Below are positions 43,542 through 52,492 of a DNA stretch of 64,000 nt, one piece after another. The stretch is from contig NZ_BAABJQ010000037.1 of assembly GCF_039543385.1 (NCBI RefSeq), positions 19,328-83,327 on the forward strand, written 5' to 3'. The DNA is from Rugosimonospora acidiphila (lineage in GTDB: Bacteria; Actinomycetota; Actinomycetes; Mycobacteriales; Micromonosporaceae). The position numbers and the translations under genes are program-made. Position 1 is the first letter of the stretch; every line of letters begins with the position of its first letter. Below the pieces are notes generated by a model. That model saw only the letters and a program-made list of their open reading frames with translations, was not told the DNA's origin and did not search any database.

Positions 43542-44732
43542 TCACCGGGTGGCGTGCCGGCGCTCGCCGTCCTCCCTCCGGGCGTGCGCCCGGCCGCGGA
43601 TGGCGTCGGAGACGGCCACCCCGATCAGGATCACGGCGTGGATGGTGTTGGCGGTCAGCGGGCTGACCAGCACCATGGCGGGCGACACCGCGATCAGTAC
43701 GGCCAACCAGGCCAGCCGGGACCAGGAGATGTGCTCGAACACCTCGTATTCGAAGGTGGTCCGCCCGATCAGGAACAGGATGGATCCGCCGAACAGCACG
43801 GCCACCCAGCTCGTTGGCATGGAGCCGGTTGGCCGCAGGATGACCAGTCTGGCCCCGGCGGCGGCCGCCACGATTCCGGCGATCATGATGAAGTGGGTGT
43901 ACGGCGCCCAGCGCAGGATTCGGCCCGGCCGCCCCTTGGGCAGATGCCGCAGCAACGACCCGGCCCGGTACACGTAGATCTGCCAGAGCGAGATGGTCGC
44001 GGCGAACGAGGCCACGAACGAGATGGTGTGCAGCGCGCCCAGCCCGGCGCGGTTGTAGCCGAGGACGGTGACCAGGATCAGCTCGCCGAGGGCGAGGATC
44101 ATGAACTGCTGGTACCGCTCGCCGACGTGCTCCTGGGCCCTGTCGTACTGGTCGCGTTCGTGCCGGCCCAGCCACGGCGTCGGGTACCGGAGTCCGGCCA
44201 GCACATACTCGATCAGCAGCGCGACGCCCCACAGCACGGCCCGAGCGAGCGTTCCGTGCGTGAACGCACCGATGAGCCACGGAATCGCCGACACGCCAAA
44301 CCAGAACAAGAATCGCGCGGCCCTTTTCCAGGCCGGGCTTCCGCGCAGCAGGATGATCAGCAGGACTCCCCGGCCGACGTGGATCGCCACGTAGGTGATG
44401 GCGAAGACCATGCCCTGCGCCCCGAACGCCTGCGGCAGCGTGGTGGCCAGCAGGACGGTGCCGATCATGATGCCGACGATGAGGGCCTGGATAGGCAGCC
44501 GGTTCGGATCGTAGAAGTCGGTCACCAGCGCGGTGATCGACCAGACCCACCAGATGGCCATCAGCGGCAAGAGCGCGTGGAGCGCCTCGACCCAGGTGAG
44601 GCGCCGGGCCAGGTTCATGGAGATCAACGACAGGCCGGCGACGTAGGTGAGGTCATAGAACAGCTCCAGCAGCGTGACACGCTGGGACCCGCGCGGGTTG
44701 CGCAGCAGGGATGTCGCGTATCCGTGGGTCAT
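43542..44732 (-). CDS. LtrA family membrane protein (second copy)
   Basis: The 396-residue protein is a paralogue of the one at 4190-5371. They share the N-terminal VTLLELFYDLTYVAGLS signature, WWVWSITALVTDFYDPNRLP, RYQQFMILALGELILV and WQIYVYRAGSLL. About ten membrane helices. Function unknown. It begins at ATG 44732 and is transcribed alone after the ABC transporter genes on the same strand (121-bp gap). Confidence 0.85.
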   Translation of the reverse strand: MTHGYATSLLRNPRGSQRVTLLELFYDLTYVAGLSLISMNLARRLTWVEALHALLPLMAIWWVWSITALVTDFYDPNRLPIQALIVGIMIGTVLLATTLPQAFGAQGMVFAITYVAIHVGRGVLLIILLRGSPAWKRAARFLFWFGVSAIPWLIGAFTHGTLARAVLWGVALLIEYVLAGLRYPTPWLGRHERDQYDRAQEHVGERYQQFMILALGELILVTVLGYNRAGLGALHTISFVASFAATISLWQIYVYRAGSLLRHLPKGRPGRILRWAPYTHFIMIAGIVAAAAGARLVILRPTGSMPTSWVAVLFGGSILFLIGRTTFEYEVFEHISWSRLAWLAVLIAVSPAMVLVSPLTANTIHAVILIGVAVSDAIRGRAHARREDGERRHATR

Positions 44733-44853
44733 CGGCTGTCACGCCGGTCCGGCCGGGGACACGGCGGCGTCCGGTAGCGCGCCGTGGCGCTCCCGGACGC
44801 CGGGGTACGGCCGGAACACATTCCCTACGGTAGGCAGGCCGGGGCCGAGCCGT

Positions 44854-45630
44854 TCAGGCGTCGCGCAACCGGAGGAACAGTCCGCCGGCCAGCAGCGCAC
44901 CCGCCGCCCAGGCGGCCAGCACGCCGAGGCCGGCCCACGGGCCGATGGGCAGGCCGTCCAGGCCGGTGGTGGACTGGATGGCCAGCCCCGCGGTGCTCGG
45001 CGCGAGCTGCGCCAGGCGGCGCTGCCAGTCCGGGTCGCCGACCGCCTGCAGCAGGACTGGAAGCAGGTACAGCAGGCCCAGCACGACGCCGATGGCCGCC
45101 GCCGAGTCGCGGACCAGGGTCGCGATGCCGAGGCCGAGCAGGGCGATCAGCCCGAGGTAGAGGACGGAACCGCCGGCCGCGCGCAGCGTCGCGGTGTCCG
45201 TCAGGGACAGCGGCCGGTACCCGTGCGCCGCGGTGAAGCCGCGTCCGGGCAGGATCAGCCGCCCGACGAGCACGCTGCCCAGCACGGACACCGCACCGAC
45301 CACCAGGACCGGGCCGGTCACGGTCGCCGCCTTGGCCGCGAGCACGCCGAGGCGGCGCGGCATCGCCGTGAGGGTGGTGCGGATCATGCCGGTGCCGTAC
45401 TCGCCGCCGACGGTGAGCACCGCGAGCACCGCGACGACCACCTGACCGAGCTGGACGCCGGTGAGGCTGTCCCGGGTGGCGTCGCCGCCGCAGCCGGCCG
45501 CCGGGCAGCTGACGGCCGCGGCCACCGCCGCGCTGCCGGCCACCGTCAGGACGGCGGCGGCCAGCAGCAGGACGCCGGGGCCGGCGACGGTACGCAGCTT
45601 GGTCCACTCCGCGCGCAGTGCGTGGTTCAC
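44854..45630 (-). CDS. ABC-2 type transporter permease
   Basis: The 258-residue protein has six membrane helices and the permease pattern of antibiotic-type ABC exporters: LRAEWTKLRTVAGPG at the N-terminus and GGEYGTGMIRTTLTAMPRRL between helices 2 and 3. A Cys-containing short loop (SCPAAGCGG) follows helix 1. Its GTG start overlaps the stop of the preceding permease (GTGA), and GGAGGGAC lies upstream. It is the third gene of the operon ATPase - large permease - small permease. Confidence 0.85.
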   Translation of the reverse strand: MNHALRAEWTKLRTVAGPGVLLLAAAVLTVAGSAAVAAAVSCPAAGCGGDATRDSLTGVQLGQVVVAVLAVLTVGGEYGTGMIRTTLTAMPRRLGVLAAKAATVTGPVLVVGAVSVLGSVLVGRLILPGRGFTAAHGYRPLSLTDTATLRAAGGSVLYLGLIALLGLGIATLVRDSAAAIGVVLGLLYLLPVLLQAVGDPDWQRRLAQLAPSTAGLAIQSTTGLDGLPIGPWAGLGVLAAWAAGALLAGGLFLRLRDA

Positions 45631-47321
45631 GCGTCCCTCCGGCGCAGCAGGTGGCCGGCCACGGCCAGGGCGATCGCCGCGTACCCGGCCAGCACCGCGA
45701 GACCGGCCCACGGTGCCAGCGGATAGAACCCGTACGCCGGCGTGTAGGCGTGGTCCACCTGCGGGTACGCCGGGATGACCTGCTGGACGGCGAACGCCGC
45801 GGCCGGCGTGACCCGCAGCAGCCAGCGCGACGGCCCGACCGGCAGCACGGCGGCGGCGGTGAGCAGGTATGGCAGCACCACCAGCACGATGACCGTCGCG
45901 ACGGCGCCCGCGCCGCGCCGGAGGATGACGCCCAGCGCCAGGGCGAGCACGGCCGCCACCGCGAGAATGGCCGCGGTCCCGGTGATCACCCGTAGGTCGA
46001 CCAGCCACGTGGTCGGGTAGACGGCCGCCCCGCCGGCCGCCAGGATGTGTTGCCCGGCAGGGACGGTGACCGTGGCGGCGACCAGCCCGGTGACGAAGGC
46101 GACGGCCCCGATCACGACGGCCTTCGCGGCGAGGACCCGTCCGCGGCGCGGGCTGGCCGCCAGCGTGGTGCGGATCATGCCGCGCCGGTACTCCGAGGTG
46201 ACGAACAGGACGGCCAGCACGACCATCACGGTCAGGCCGGCGAACACGCCGCTGAGCAGGTGGTCGAACGCGGCGCCGCTGTCGATCACGAGCGGCGCGA
46301 GGTCGCCGGAGCCCGCGACGGTGAACGTGCCGCCGGAGGCCCGGTACCCGGTCCCGGCCCGGTTCGGGTCGCCGCCGATGCCGGTGCCGCTCCAGCCACC
46401 ACCGGCCCAGCCACCACCGGCCCAGCCACCACCGGCCCAGCCACCACCGGCCCAGCCGCCCCGCGCCTCGACGTCGTCGAAGGTGGCGGTGGCCAGGGTG
46501 GCGCCGCCGGTGGCGCTGAAGCCGCCGAGGTGCTGGTGGTACGCGACCGCGTCCGGGGAGGCGACGAACAGCCCGCCCGGTACGGTCGGGGACAGCCCGG
46601 ACAGCCGGACACGGCCCACGGTCGTCCACGCCGTACCGTCGGCGGAGGCGTACCCGGTGATCGTGTCCCCGGTACGGGTCAGTCGCAGCCAGCGCGGGGA
46701 GGCCATCGAGACGGTACCGGCCGGCCCGGCGGTGTCGCCGGTGAAGTTGTACTGCATCCGCACGCCGTGGCCGCCGGTCACCATGATCGCCGCGTAGGCG
46801 GAGCCCTGCGTGGTGCTCTCCCGGACGATGAGCCCCGCCTTGCTCCACGGCTGGGCCGCCCCACCGCCCCCGTCCGGGTTACCGGCGCCGTCACCCCCGC
46901 CGGCCCCGTCACCGCCGTCACCCCCGCCGGCCCCGTCACCGCCGTCACCCCCGCCGGCCCCGTCACCGCCGCCGGCGCCGCCGGCCCCGTCCGGGGTTAG
47001 CGGGGCGCCGGTCAGCGAGGTCACCCGGGTGGTGATGGTGCCGTCGCCGGCCAGCGGCCGGTGCACGAAGTAGAGGCCGTCGGTGACCCCCTCGCCGCCC
47101 GGTCCGGTCAGCACGCCCCCGCCGCCCCCGGACCCTGGCCTACCGTTGCCGGCCGCCGCGACCAGTCCGAACATTGCCATGATCACCGCTGCGAGGGCGG
47201 TGCCGACGACCCAGCCCCGGACCGTGCGGAACTTGGTCCACTCGGCGCGCAGCAGCCGCCCGAAGCCATCGTGGGCGGCGGGCGCGGGCGTCCGGTACCC
47301 GGTGGCGGTGTCGGCCGTCAT
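45627..47321 (-). CDS. ABC-2 type permease with large extracytoplasmic insert
   Basis: The 564-residue protein has the same helix pattern as its partner (LRAEWTKFRTVRGWVVG; SEYRRGMIRTTLAASPRRGR). Between helix 1 and helix 2 it carries about 260 residues outside the membrane. This insert resembles a DUF1349/concanavalin-like beta-sandwich (WSKAGLIVRESTTQGSAYA, PRWLRLTRTGDTITGYAS). It is interrupted by two Gly-rich tandem expansions: GAGGGDGGD-type (27-bp units, 46890-46970) and GGWAG (15-bp units, 46392-46451). A ligand-binding or sensing role is likely. ATG 47321 overlaps the ATPase stop (ATGA). Confidence 0.82.
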   Translation of the reverse strand: MTADTATGYRTPAPAAHDGFGRLLRAEWTKFRTVRGWVVGTALAAVIMAMFGLVAAAGNGRPGSGGGGGVLTGPGGEGVTDGLYFVHRPLAGDGTITTRVTSLTGAPLTPDGAGGAGGGDGAGGGDGGDGAGGGDGGDGAGGGDGAGNPDGGGGAAQPWSKAGLIVRESTTQGSAYAAIMVTGGHGVRMQYNFTGDTAGPAGTVSMASPRWLRLTRTGDTITGYASADGTAWTTVGRVRLSGLSPTVPGGLFVASPDAVAYHQHLGGFSATGGATLATATFDDVEARGGWAGGGWAGGGWAGGGWAGGGWSGTGIGGDPNRAGTGYRASGGTFTVAGSGDLAPLVIDSGAAFDHLLSGVFAGLTVMVVLAVLFVTSEYRRGMIRTTLAASPRRGRVLAAKAVVIGAVAFVTGLVAATVTVPAGQHILAAGGAAVYPTTWLVDLRVITGTAAILAVAAVLALALGVILRRGAGAVATVIVLVVLPYLLTAAAVLPVGPSRWLLRVTPAAAFAVQQVIPAYPQVDHAYTPAYGFYPLAPWAGLAVLAGYAAIALAVAGHLLRRRDA

Positions 47322-48265
47322 CGGGCCGCCCCCTGCGGCTCGTCGGCCTCCGGCCGGCCGGCCCGGAACTCGACCGCGTCCCGGGTCAACTCCATGTACG
47401 CCTCTTCCAGGCTGGCCCGGTGCCCCGACACCTCGGAGAAGCGCACCCCGGCCTCGCTCAGCAGCGAGATGATCCGCTCGGCCGGCAGCCCGGCCACGGT
47501 GATGGTCTCCCGATCGGTGGTCGCGACCGTGGCGCCGGCCTGGGCCAGGGCCGCCATGGCCTCGGTGCGCTCGGCCGTGCGCACGGTGACCCGGTCGCCC
47601 GACGCGGCGGCGATCAGGTCCGCCACGCTGGTGTCCGCGACCACCCGCCCGCGCCCGACCACCACGAGGTGCCCGGCGGTGTCCTGCAGTTCGCTCATCA
47701 GGTGGCTGGAGACCAGCACGGCCCGGCCCTGCGCGGCCAGCCCCCGCAGGTATCCGCGCATCCACACGATGCCCTCGGGGTCCAGGCCGTTGAACGGCTC
47801 GTCGAGCATCAGCGCCGGCGGGTCGCCCAGCATGGCCGCGGCGATCCCGAGCCGCTGCCGCATGCCGAGGGAGTAGCCGCCCGCCCTGCGCCCGGCCGCC
47901 CTCTCCATCCCGGCCTGGGCGAGCACCGCCTCGACCCGCCGGGCGGGCAGCCCCTGGGAGTGCGCCAGCCACAGCAGGTGGTTGCGGCCGGTACGGGCCG
48001 GGTGCAGCGCCGCCGCGTCCAGCAGGGCGCCGAGGTGGCGCAGCGGTTCGCGCAGGGCGCCGTACGGGCGGCCGGCGACCAGAGCCCGACCCTCGTCGGC
48101 GGAGTCCAGGCCCAGGATCACGCGCATGGTGGTGGACTTCCCGGCACCGTTCGGGCCGACGAACCCGGTGACCTGCCCGGGCCGTACCGCGAACGACATC
48201 CCGTCCAGCGCCACGGTCGACCCGAACCGCTTCCGCAGGCCGTCGACCTCAATGGTTGCTTCCAT
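47318..48265 (-). CDS. ABC transporter ATP-binding protein
   Basis: The 315-residue ATPase has Walker A GPNGAGKST, the Q-loop region, signature YSLGMRQRLGIAAAMLG, Walker B LMLDEPFNGLD and switch His in VSSHLMSELQ, and the C-terminal extension of drug-exporter-type (CcmA/DrrA-like) ATPases. It powers the two downstream permeases. The ATG at 48265 is divergent from the histidine kinase gene, 126 bp away, so the two-component system probably controls this transporter. Confidence 0.92.
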   Translation of the reverse strand: MEATIEVDGLRKRFGSTVALDGMSFAVRPGQVTGFVGPNGAGKSTTMRVILGLDSADEGRALVAGRPYGALREPLRHLGALLDAAALHPARTGRNHLLWLAHSQGLPARRVEAVLAQAGMERAAGRRAGGYSLGMRQRLGIAAAMLGDPPALMLDEPFNGLDPEGIVWMRGYLRGLAAQGRAVLVSSHLMSELQDTAGHLVVVGRGRVVADTSVADLIAAASGDRVTVRTAERTEAMAALAQAGATVATTDRETITVAGLPAERIISLLSEAGVRFSEVSGHRASLEEAYMELTRDAVEFRAGRPEADEPQGAAR

Positions 48266-48391
48266 GGCAACGACGGTAGAAAACCGGCGGGGTTCGGTCG
48301 TCACGCCGGGGAGCGATCTTTCGCCTCCCTCGCGTCAGGGATGCCGAGATCCCCGGCGCAGGGGATGCCGGGCACTCCCGTCACCGGCACA

Positions 48392-49597
48392 ATGGCCTGC
48401 GTGGGCACGGTCGAGGGCGGCGCCGCGGACTGGGTGGGCCGGTGGTGGCGCGATGGCGCGGCGGCGCGGCACGCTCCGGCCCTGGCCGGGGCGCTGCTGG
48501 GGGTGGCCGCCCTCGCCGAGTTGATCGTCCGGCAGGCCGGCACCGCCGCGCTCGGCCCGTACGTCCTGCTGCTGTGCCTGCTCGGCCTGGCCGCCACCGC
48601 GCCGCTGGCGCTGGCCGATCCGGTCGCCGCGGCGGCCACCGTCAGCGCGGCGAACCTGCTCGGCCTGGCCGCCCTGCACGCGCCGACCGTGGCCGGCGCC
48701 GCCGCGCAGGTGCTCGTCGCGTACCGGCTCGGCCGGCGCGGCTGGCCACCCGGGGCGGTGGCGCTCGGCGTGCCGTACCTGGCGGTGGCGCTCACGGATC
48801 CGGCCGGCGCGTACGTCCGCGCGGCGGCCGTCGCGCTGGCCTCGCTGGTGCCGGTCGCGGCCGGCGCCGGCATCGCCGTCCGGATCCAGCGGGAGGACGC
48901 CGAGCACCGGGCCGCCCGGCACGCGATCGCCGGCACGCTGCTGGAGCACACCGCACGGGGGGAGCGCGCCCGGATCGCCCGCGAACTGCACGACGTCGTG
49001 GCGCATCATGTCTCCATGATCGCGGTACAGGCCGAGACCGCCCGGCTGACCACACCCGGCCTGCCCACCGAGGGCGCGCGGCGACTGTCCGCCATCGGCG
49101 ACACGGCGCGCGCCGCGCTGACCGAGATGCGCCGGCTGCTCGGCGTGCTGCGCGAGGACTCCCGGGAGGGCGCCGACCCCGGCCCGCAGCGGCACCCACA
49201 GCCCGGGCTGCGGCAGCTCACCGACCTGATCGACGAGGCGCGCGACGCCACCGGCGCCGGTACCCGCCTGATCCTGCGAGGCTCGCCGACCAGCCTGGAC
49301 CCGGGCGTGGAACTGGCCGCGTACCGCATCGTGCAGGAGGCCCTGACCAATTCCCGGCGGCACGCACCGGGCGCGGCGGTCGACGTCGAGCTGCACTACG
49401 CGGACGACGAACTGCGGCTGCTGGTGCGCGACAACGGCGCCGGGCCGGCCGCGCAGGCGCGCACAACCGGGCACGGCCTGCTCGGCATGCGGGAGCGCGC
49501 CACCGCGGTCGGCGGCCGGCTGTACACCGGCCGCTCCGGCACCGGTGGATTCCTGGTCGAGGCCGTGCTGCCCACCGGCGCTTCGGACCTGCGGTGA
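48392..49597 (+). CDS. NarL-family sensor histidine kinase
   Basis: The roughly 401-residue kinase has five to six N-terminal membrane helices with very short loops, then a HisKA_3 dimerisation helix with the phospho-acceptor in RIARELHDVVAHHVSMIA, and an HATPase domain with EALTNSRRHAPG, VRDNGAGP and GHGLLGMRERA. With no large sensor domain it may sense membrane state or take its signal from the adjacent ABC transporter. Start ATG 48392 or GTG 48401, neither with a clear ribosome site. Its stop overlaps the response regulator start. Confidence 0.88.
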   Translation: MACVGTVEGGAADWVGRWWRDGAAARHAPALAGALLGVAALAELIVRQAGTAALGPYVLLLCLLGLAATAPLALADPVAAAATVSAANLLGLAALHAPTVAGAAAQVLVAYRLGRRGWPPGAVALGVPYLAVALTDPAGAYVRAAAVALASLVPVAAGAGIAVRIQREDAEHRAARHAIAGTLLEHTARGERARIARELHDVVAHHVSMIAVQAETARLTTPGLPTEGARRLSAIGDTARAALTEMRRLLGVLREDSREGADPGPQRHPQPGLRQLTDLIDEARDATGAGTRLILRGSPTSLDPGVELAAYRIVQEALTNSRRHAPGAAVDVELHYADDELRLLVRDNGAGPAAQARTTGHGLLGMRERATAVGGRLYTGRSGTGGFLVEAVLPTGASDLR

Positions 49598-50295
49598 GCG
49601 CCCCCACGGCTGCACCGTTCCCGGCCATCCGGCTGGTCGTGGCCGACGATCACGAGGTGGTACGCACCGGGTTCGCCGCGCTGCTGGCCACGCAGCCCGA
49701 CTTCACGGTCGTCGGTACCGCCGCCGACGGTGCCGACGCGGTGCGGATCTGCCGCGAGCACGACCCCGACGTGGTGCTGATGGACGTCCGGATGCCCGGT
49801 ACGGACGGCATCGAGGCCACCCGCCAGCTCACCGGCGCCCGGTCCGGGGCGCGTCCGCGCGTGCTCATCCTCACCACCTTCGACCTGGACGAGTACGTGT
49901 ACGACGCGCTGCGCGCCGGGGCCAGCGGCTTCCTGCTCAAGGACGTCACCGCGGAGCGGCTCTTCGACGCTGTCCGGGTCATCGCCGACGGCGAGGCACT
50001 GCTCGCACCGGCCATCACCCGCCGGCTGATCGGCGAGTTCGCCAACCAGCACCACCCCGACGCGCCCCCCTCGGCGACGCTGGCCGCGCTCACTCCGCGG
50101 GAGACCCAGGTGCTGCGCCTGGTCGCGGAGGGGCTGTCCAACCCGGAGATCGCCGTGCGGCTCACGGTCGCCGAGGAGACCGTCAAGACCCACGTCAGCC
50201 GTGTGCTGACCAAGCTGGGGCTGCGGGACCGTACCCAGGCCGTCGTCGCCGCGTACGAGACCGGGCTGGTGGTTCCCCGCTTTTACAGGTCGTGA
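49594..50295 (+). CDS. NarL/FixJ-family response regulator
   Basis: The 233-residue protein has a receiver with the acidic pair in VVADDHEVVR, phospho-acceptor Asp in VVLMDVRMPG and Lys in FLLKDV. The C-terminal LuxR helix-turn-helix is LTPRETQVLRLVAEGLSNPE with VKTHVSRVLTKLGLRDR. It is coupled to its kinase by a GTGA overlap and is likely to control the divergent ABC transporter operon. Confidence 0.93.
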   Translation: MSAPTAAPFPAIRLVVADDHEVVRTGFAALLATQPDFTVVGTAADGADAVRICREHDPDVVLMDVRMPGTDGIEATRQLTGARSGARPRVLILTTFDLDEYVYDALRAGASGFLLKDVTAERLFDAVRVIADGEALLAPAITRRLIGEFANQHHPDAPPSATLAALTPRETQVLRLVAEGLSNPEIAVRLTVAEETVKTHVSRVLTKLGLRDRTQAVVAAYETGLVVPRFYRS

Positions 50296-50380
50296 CGGCG
50301 TCGGTGTCGCGAGTCGCAGGGGCGCGGTCAGCAGGTTCACCAGCGACTTGAGTAGTGACGAAAAAATGCCAAGGGTGCGA

Positions 50381-50458
50381 GCCATGGGCGCCAAACGTCA
50401 GCGGCAAGTCGGCCAGGTCGGGGTGCTGTTCGCGGAGCAACTCCACCGTGGCCGGCCC
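50381..50458 (-). pseudogene. N-terminal scrap of a phosphotransferase (APH-like)
   Basis: Twenty-six codons read GPATVELLREQHPDLADLPL then TFGAHG, which resembles the first 35 residues of aminoglycoside-phosphotransferase-fold kinases. After GAHG the expected WDN...RLG is missing and the frame turns unrelated. The surrounding 370 bp (50296-50666) hold no other recognisable gene. Confidence 0.4.
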
Positions 50459-50666
50459 CAGCGCCGTTGGCGCTCGCTGCGGATGTGGGCGCGTTTGTGG
50501 GTTGGTCGGCCAGAATCACGTCCGGAACGGTGGCTTCGCGCGCCGCGACCAAACGCGCGATCGACGGCACCATCAGCCAGACCGGTTCGTTCACCATTCG
50601 CGCATTGGCCAGTGACCCGGATCGCTGGGCTCGAGAGTTGTCAGACCCCATCAATAGCCTCGCATC

Positions 50667-51932
50667 GTGGACGGGGATCCGTTGATCGAGCTGGAGCGCG
50701 CGGTGCGGTCGCTCGCGCACGCGTCGGTCTGGGCTCAGTCCCCGCAGGTGTTGATTGACTGTTTGGATCGGGCGTATGCGTTGGCGTCGCGGTTGGACGC
50801 GGTCCGGCTGGGTTTGATTCGGGAGATCGATGGGCGGGACCTTGCCCGGCGGCAGGGTGCCACGACGACGACCGCGTGGCTACGCGACCGATACCGGTTG
50901 TCCGGGGCTGCGGCGGCGCGTCAGGTGAGGCTCGCCGCGGCGTTGCACGGCCAGTTGCCGAAGACGGTGGAGGCGTTGGCCGCCGGCACGGTCAACCTTG
51001 AGCAGGCGCAGGTGATCGCGGCCGCTGTCCCCACTCTCCCCGCCGGGGTCCGCCCCGAGGGGGAGGAGTTTCTGGTCGGGCAGTGTGCGGTGTTCGGGCC
51101 CAAGGAGTTGGGTCGGCTGACCAGCCGACTGCTAGACGTGGTCGCCCCCCAGTTCGCCGAGGAACAGGCCGCGCAACAGTTAGCCAAGGACGAGGACCGT
51201 GCCCACGCCGACCGGTGCCTGTACCTGACCGACGTGCCCGGCCAGGCGAAGGTGCGGCTGACCGGGTGGCTGGACCAGGAGTCCGCCGCCGTGGTCCGGG
51301 CCGCGATCGACCCGTTGTGCGCACCCCGACCGGTTGATCAGGCGGGGCTGCGCGGCCCGGAGCAGCGACGCGCCGACGCCCTGGTGGAGGTATGCCGACT
51401 CGCCCTGGCCGGCGGGGAGTTGCCCGACAACGGTGGGGACCGGCCGCAGGTGACCGTCACCGTCGACCTGGACACCCTCCGCCGGCAGATCGGCGCCGCC
51501 ACGTTGGACGACGGGACCGTGCTCAGCCCCGCCGCCGCCCGCCGGCTGGCGTGTGATGCCCGGATCGTGCCCGCCGTGCTGGGCAGCACGGGTCAGGTCC
51601 TGGACGTGGGCCGGGAGCGGCGCCTGTTCACCGGCCCGACCCGCCGCGCCCTGGTGCTACGCGACCGGGGTTGCGCGTTTCCCGGCTGCGACCGCCCACC
51701 CAGATGGTGCGACGGGCACCACCTCATCAGCTGGCTGGATGACGGCCCCACCAGCCTCGACAACGGGGTCCTGCTGTGCGCACACCACCACCGGGTAATC
51801 CACCAGGGCGACTGGCAGGTCAGAGTCGCCGGCGACGGGCTACCCGAGTTCATCCCACCCCGATACCTCGACCCCGACCAACAACCCCGCCGCAACATCT
51901 ACCACCGCAACATCTACCACCGTAGGCAATGA
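50667..51932 (+). CDS. DUF222 / HNH endonuclease (13E12 repeat family)
   Basis: The 421-residue protein has the alpha-helical DUF222 domain (residues 10-300, with GATTTTAWLRDRYRLSGAAA) and a C-terminal HNH nuclease: CAFPGCDRPPRWCDGHHL with two zinc Cys, then DNGVLLCAHHHRVIH. Such proteins are multicopy and mobile-looking in actinobacteria, yet no transposase or inverted repeats flank this one. The 5' third uses more TTG/TTT/GAT codons than its neighbours, a hint of transfer. The C-terminus ends in a duplicated RNIYH from a 15-bp repeat. GTG start; no clear ribosome site. Confidence 0.88.
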   Translation: MDGDPLIELERAVRSLAHASVWAQSPQVLIDCLDRAYALASRLDAVRLGLIREIDGRDLARRQGATTTTAWLRDRYRLSGAAAARQVRLAAALHGQLPKTVEALAAGTVNLEQAQVIAAAVPTLPAGVRPEGEEFLVGQCAVFGPKELGRLTSRLLDVVAPQFAEEQAAQQLAKDEDRAHADRCLYLTDVPGQAKVRLTGWLDQESAAVVRAAIDPLCAPRPVDQAGLRGPEQRRADALVEVCRLALAGGELPDNGGDRPQVTVTVDLDTLRRQIGAATLDDGTVLSPAAARRLACDARIVPAVLGSTGQVLDVGRERRLFTGPTRRALVLRDRGCAFPGCDRPPRWCDGHHLISWLDDGPTSLDNGVLLCAHHHRVIHQGDWQVRVAGDGLPEFIPPRYLDPDQQPRRNIYHRNIYHRRQ

Positions 51933-52492
51933 CACCCACCGGCAACGATCGCCACGAGCGAGGGCACCCGAAAGCCGCTAGCCGCTGCCCACTCGCCGCG
52001 CATCGCTCGCGGCTCGCTGTTCGTCGCGCACCGTTCGTCGCGCACCGCTCGTCGCTCATTGCTCGCTGCTCGTCGCGTATCGTCCGACGCGGCGTGGGCC
52101 GGGCTGCGGCGGTAGCGTTGGCGACAAGGCGGTGGTGCCGCCCCATCGACTGCGCCTGTCGGCCGCGTCAAAAGCCTCCCGATGAAGATGGTGGCAAGGA
52201 TGTCGAGAACGGCCCGGCGGCTTCGTCTCACCGTCTCACAAGCCGACGCGGCCACCGTGCGCGTCCAACGGCGAGGGATGGCGAAGAGAGCCAGTATGAC
52301 GATCAACGGATGTGCAACGTCTCCATCGTTGTCGACGTCGGCTCTGCTACGTCCGCGGTCCGAGGGCGTCATGGTCGGGCTGGCCGAACAGCTCGGCTGA
52401 CGGCGACCGAAGCGGCCGTGCGCCTGGGCAACCTCCGGGGCACGCGCCCGCGATCGCCGGTGGGCCAGGGCCGCCGCCCCTGAGACAGCAGC
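51933..52492. repeat. Intergenic region with degenerate GCTCGTCGCGC repeats
   Basis: From 51990 to 52085 a diverged unit of 10-15 bp (CGCTCGTCGCGCAC, GTTCGTCGCGCACC and similar) recurs about seven times. The rest up to the FUSC gene is open in several frames but shows no family I recognise. Confidence 0.55.

Noticed and set aside
48392..50295. BceRS-type bacitracin sensor system
   Set aside because: The kinase has a HisKA_3 domain and the regulator a LuxR-type HTH, i.e. the NarL family, not the OmpR-type Bce system.
50667..51932. Insertion sequence or transposon
   Set aside because: The DUF222-HNH gene has no flanking inverted repeats, target duplication or transposase that I can see.
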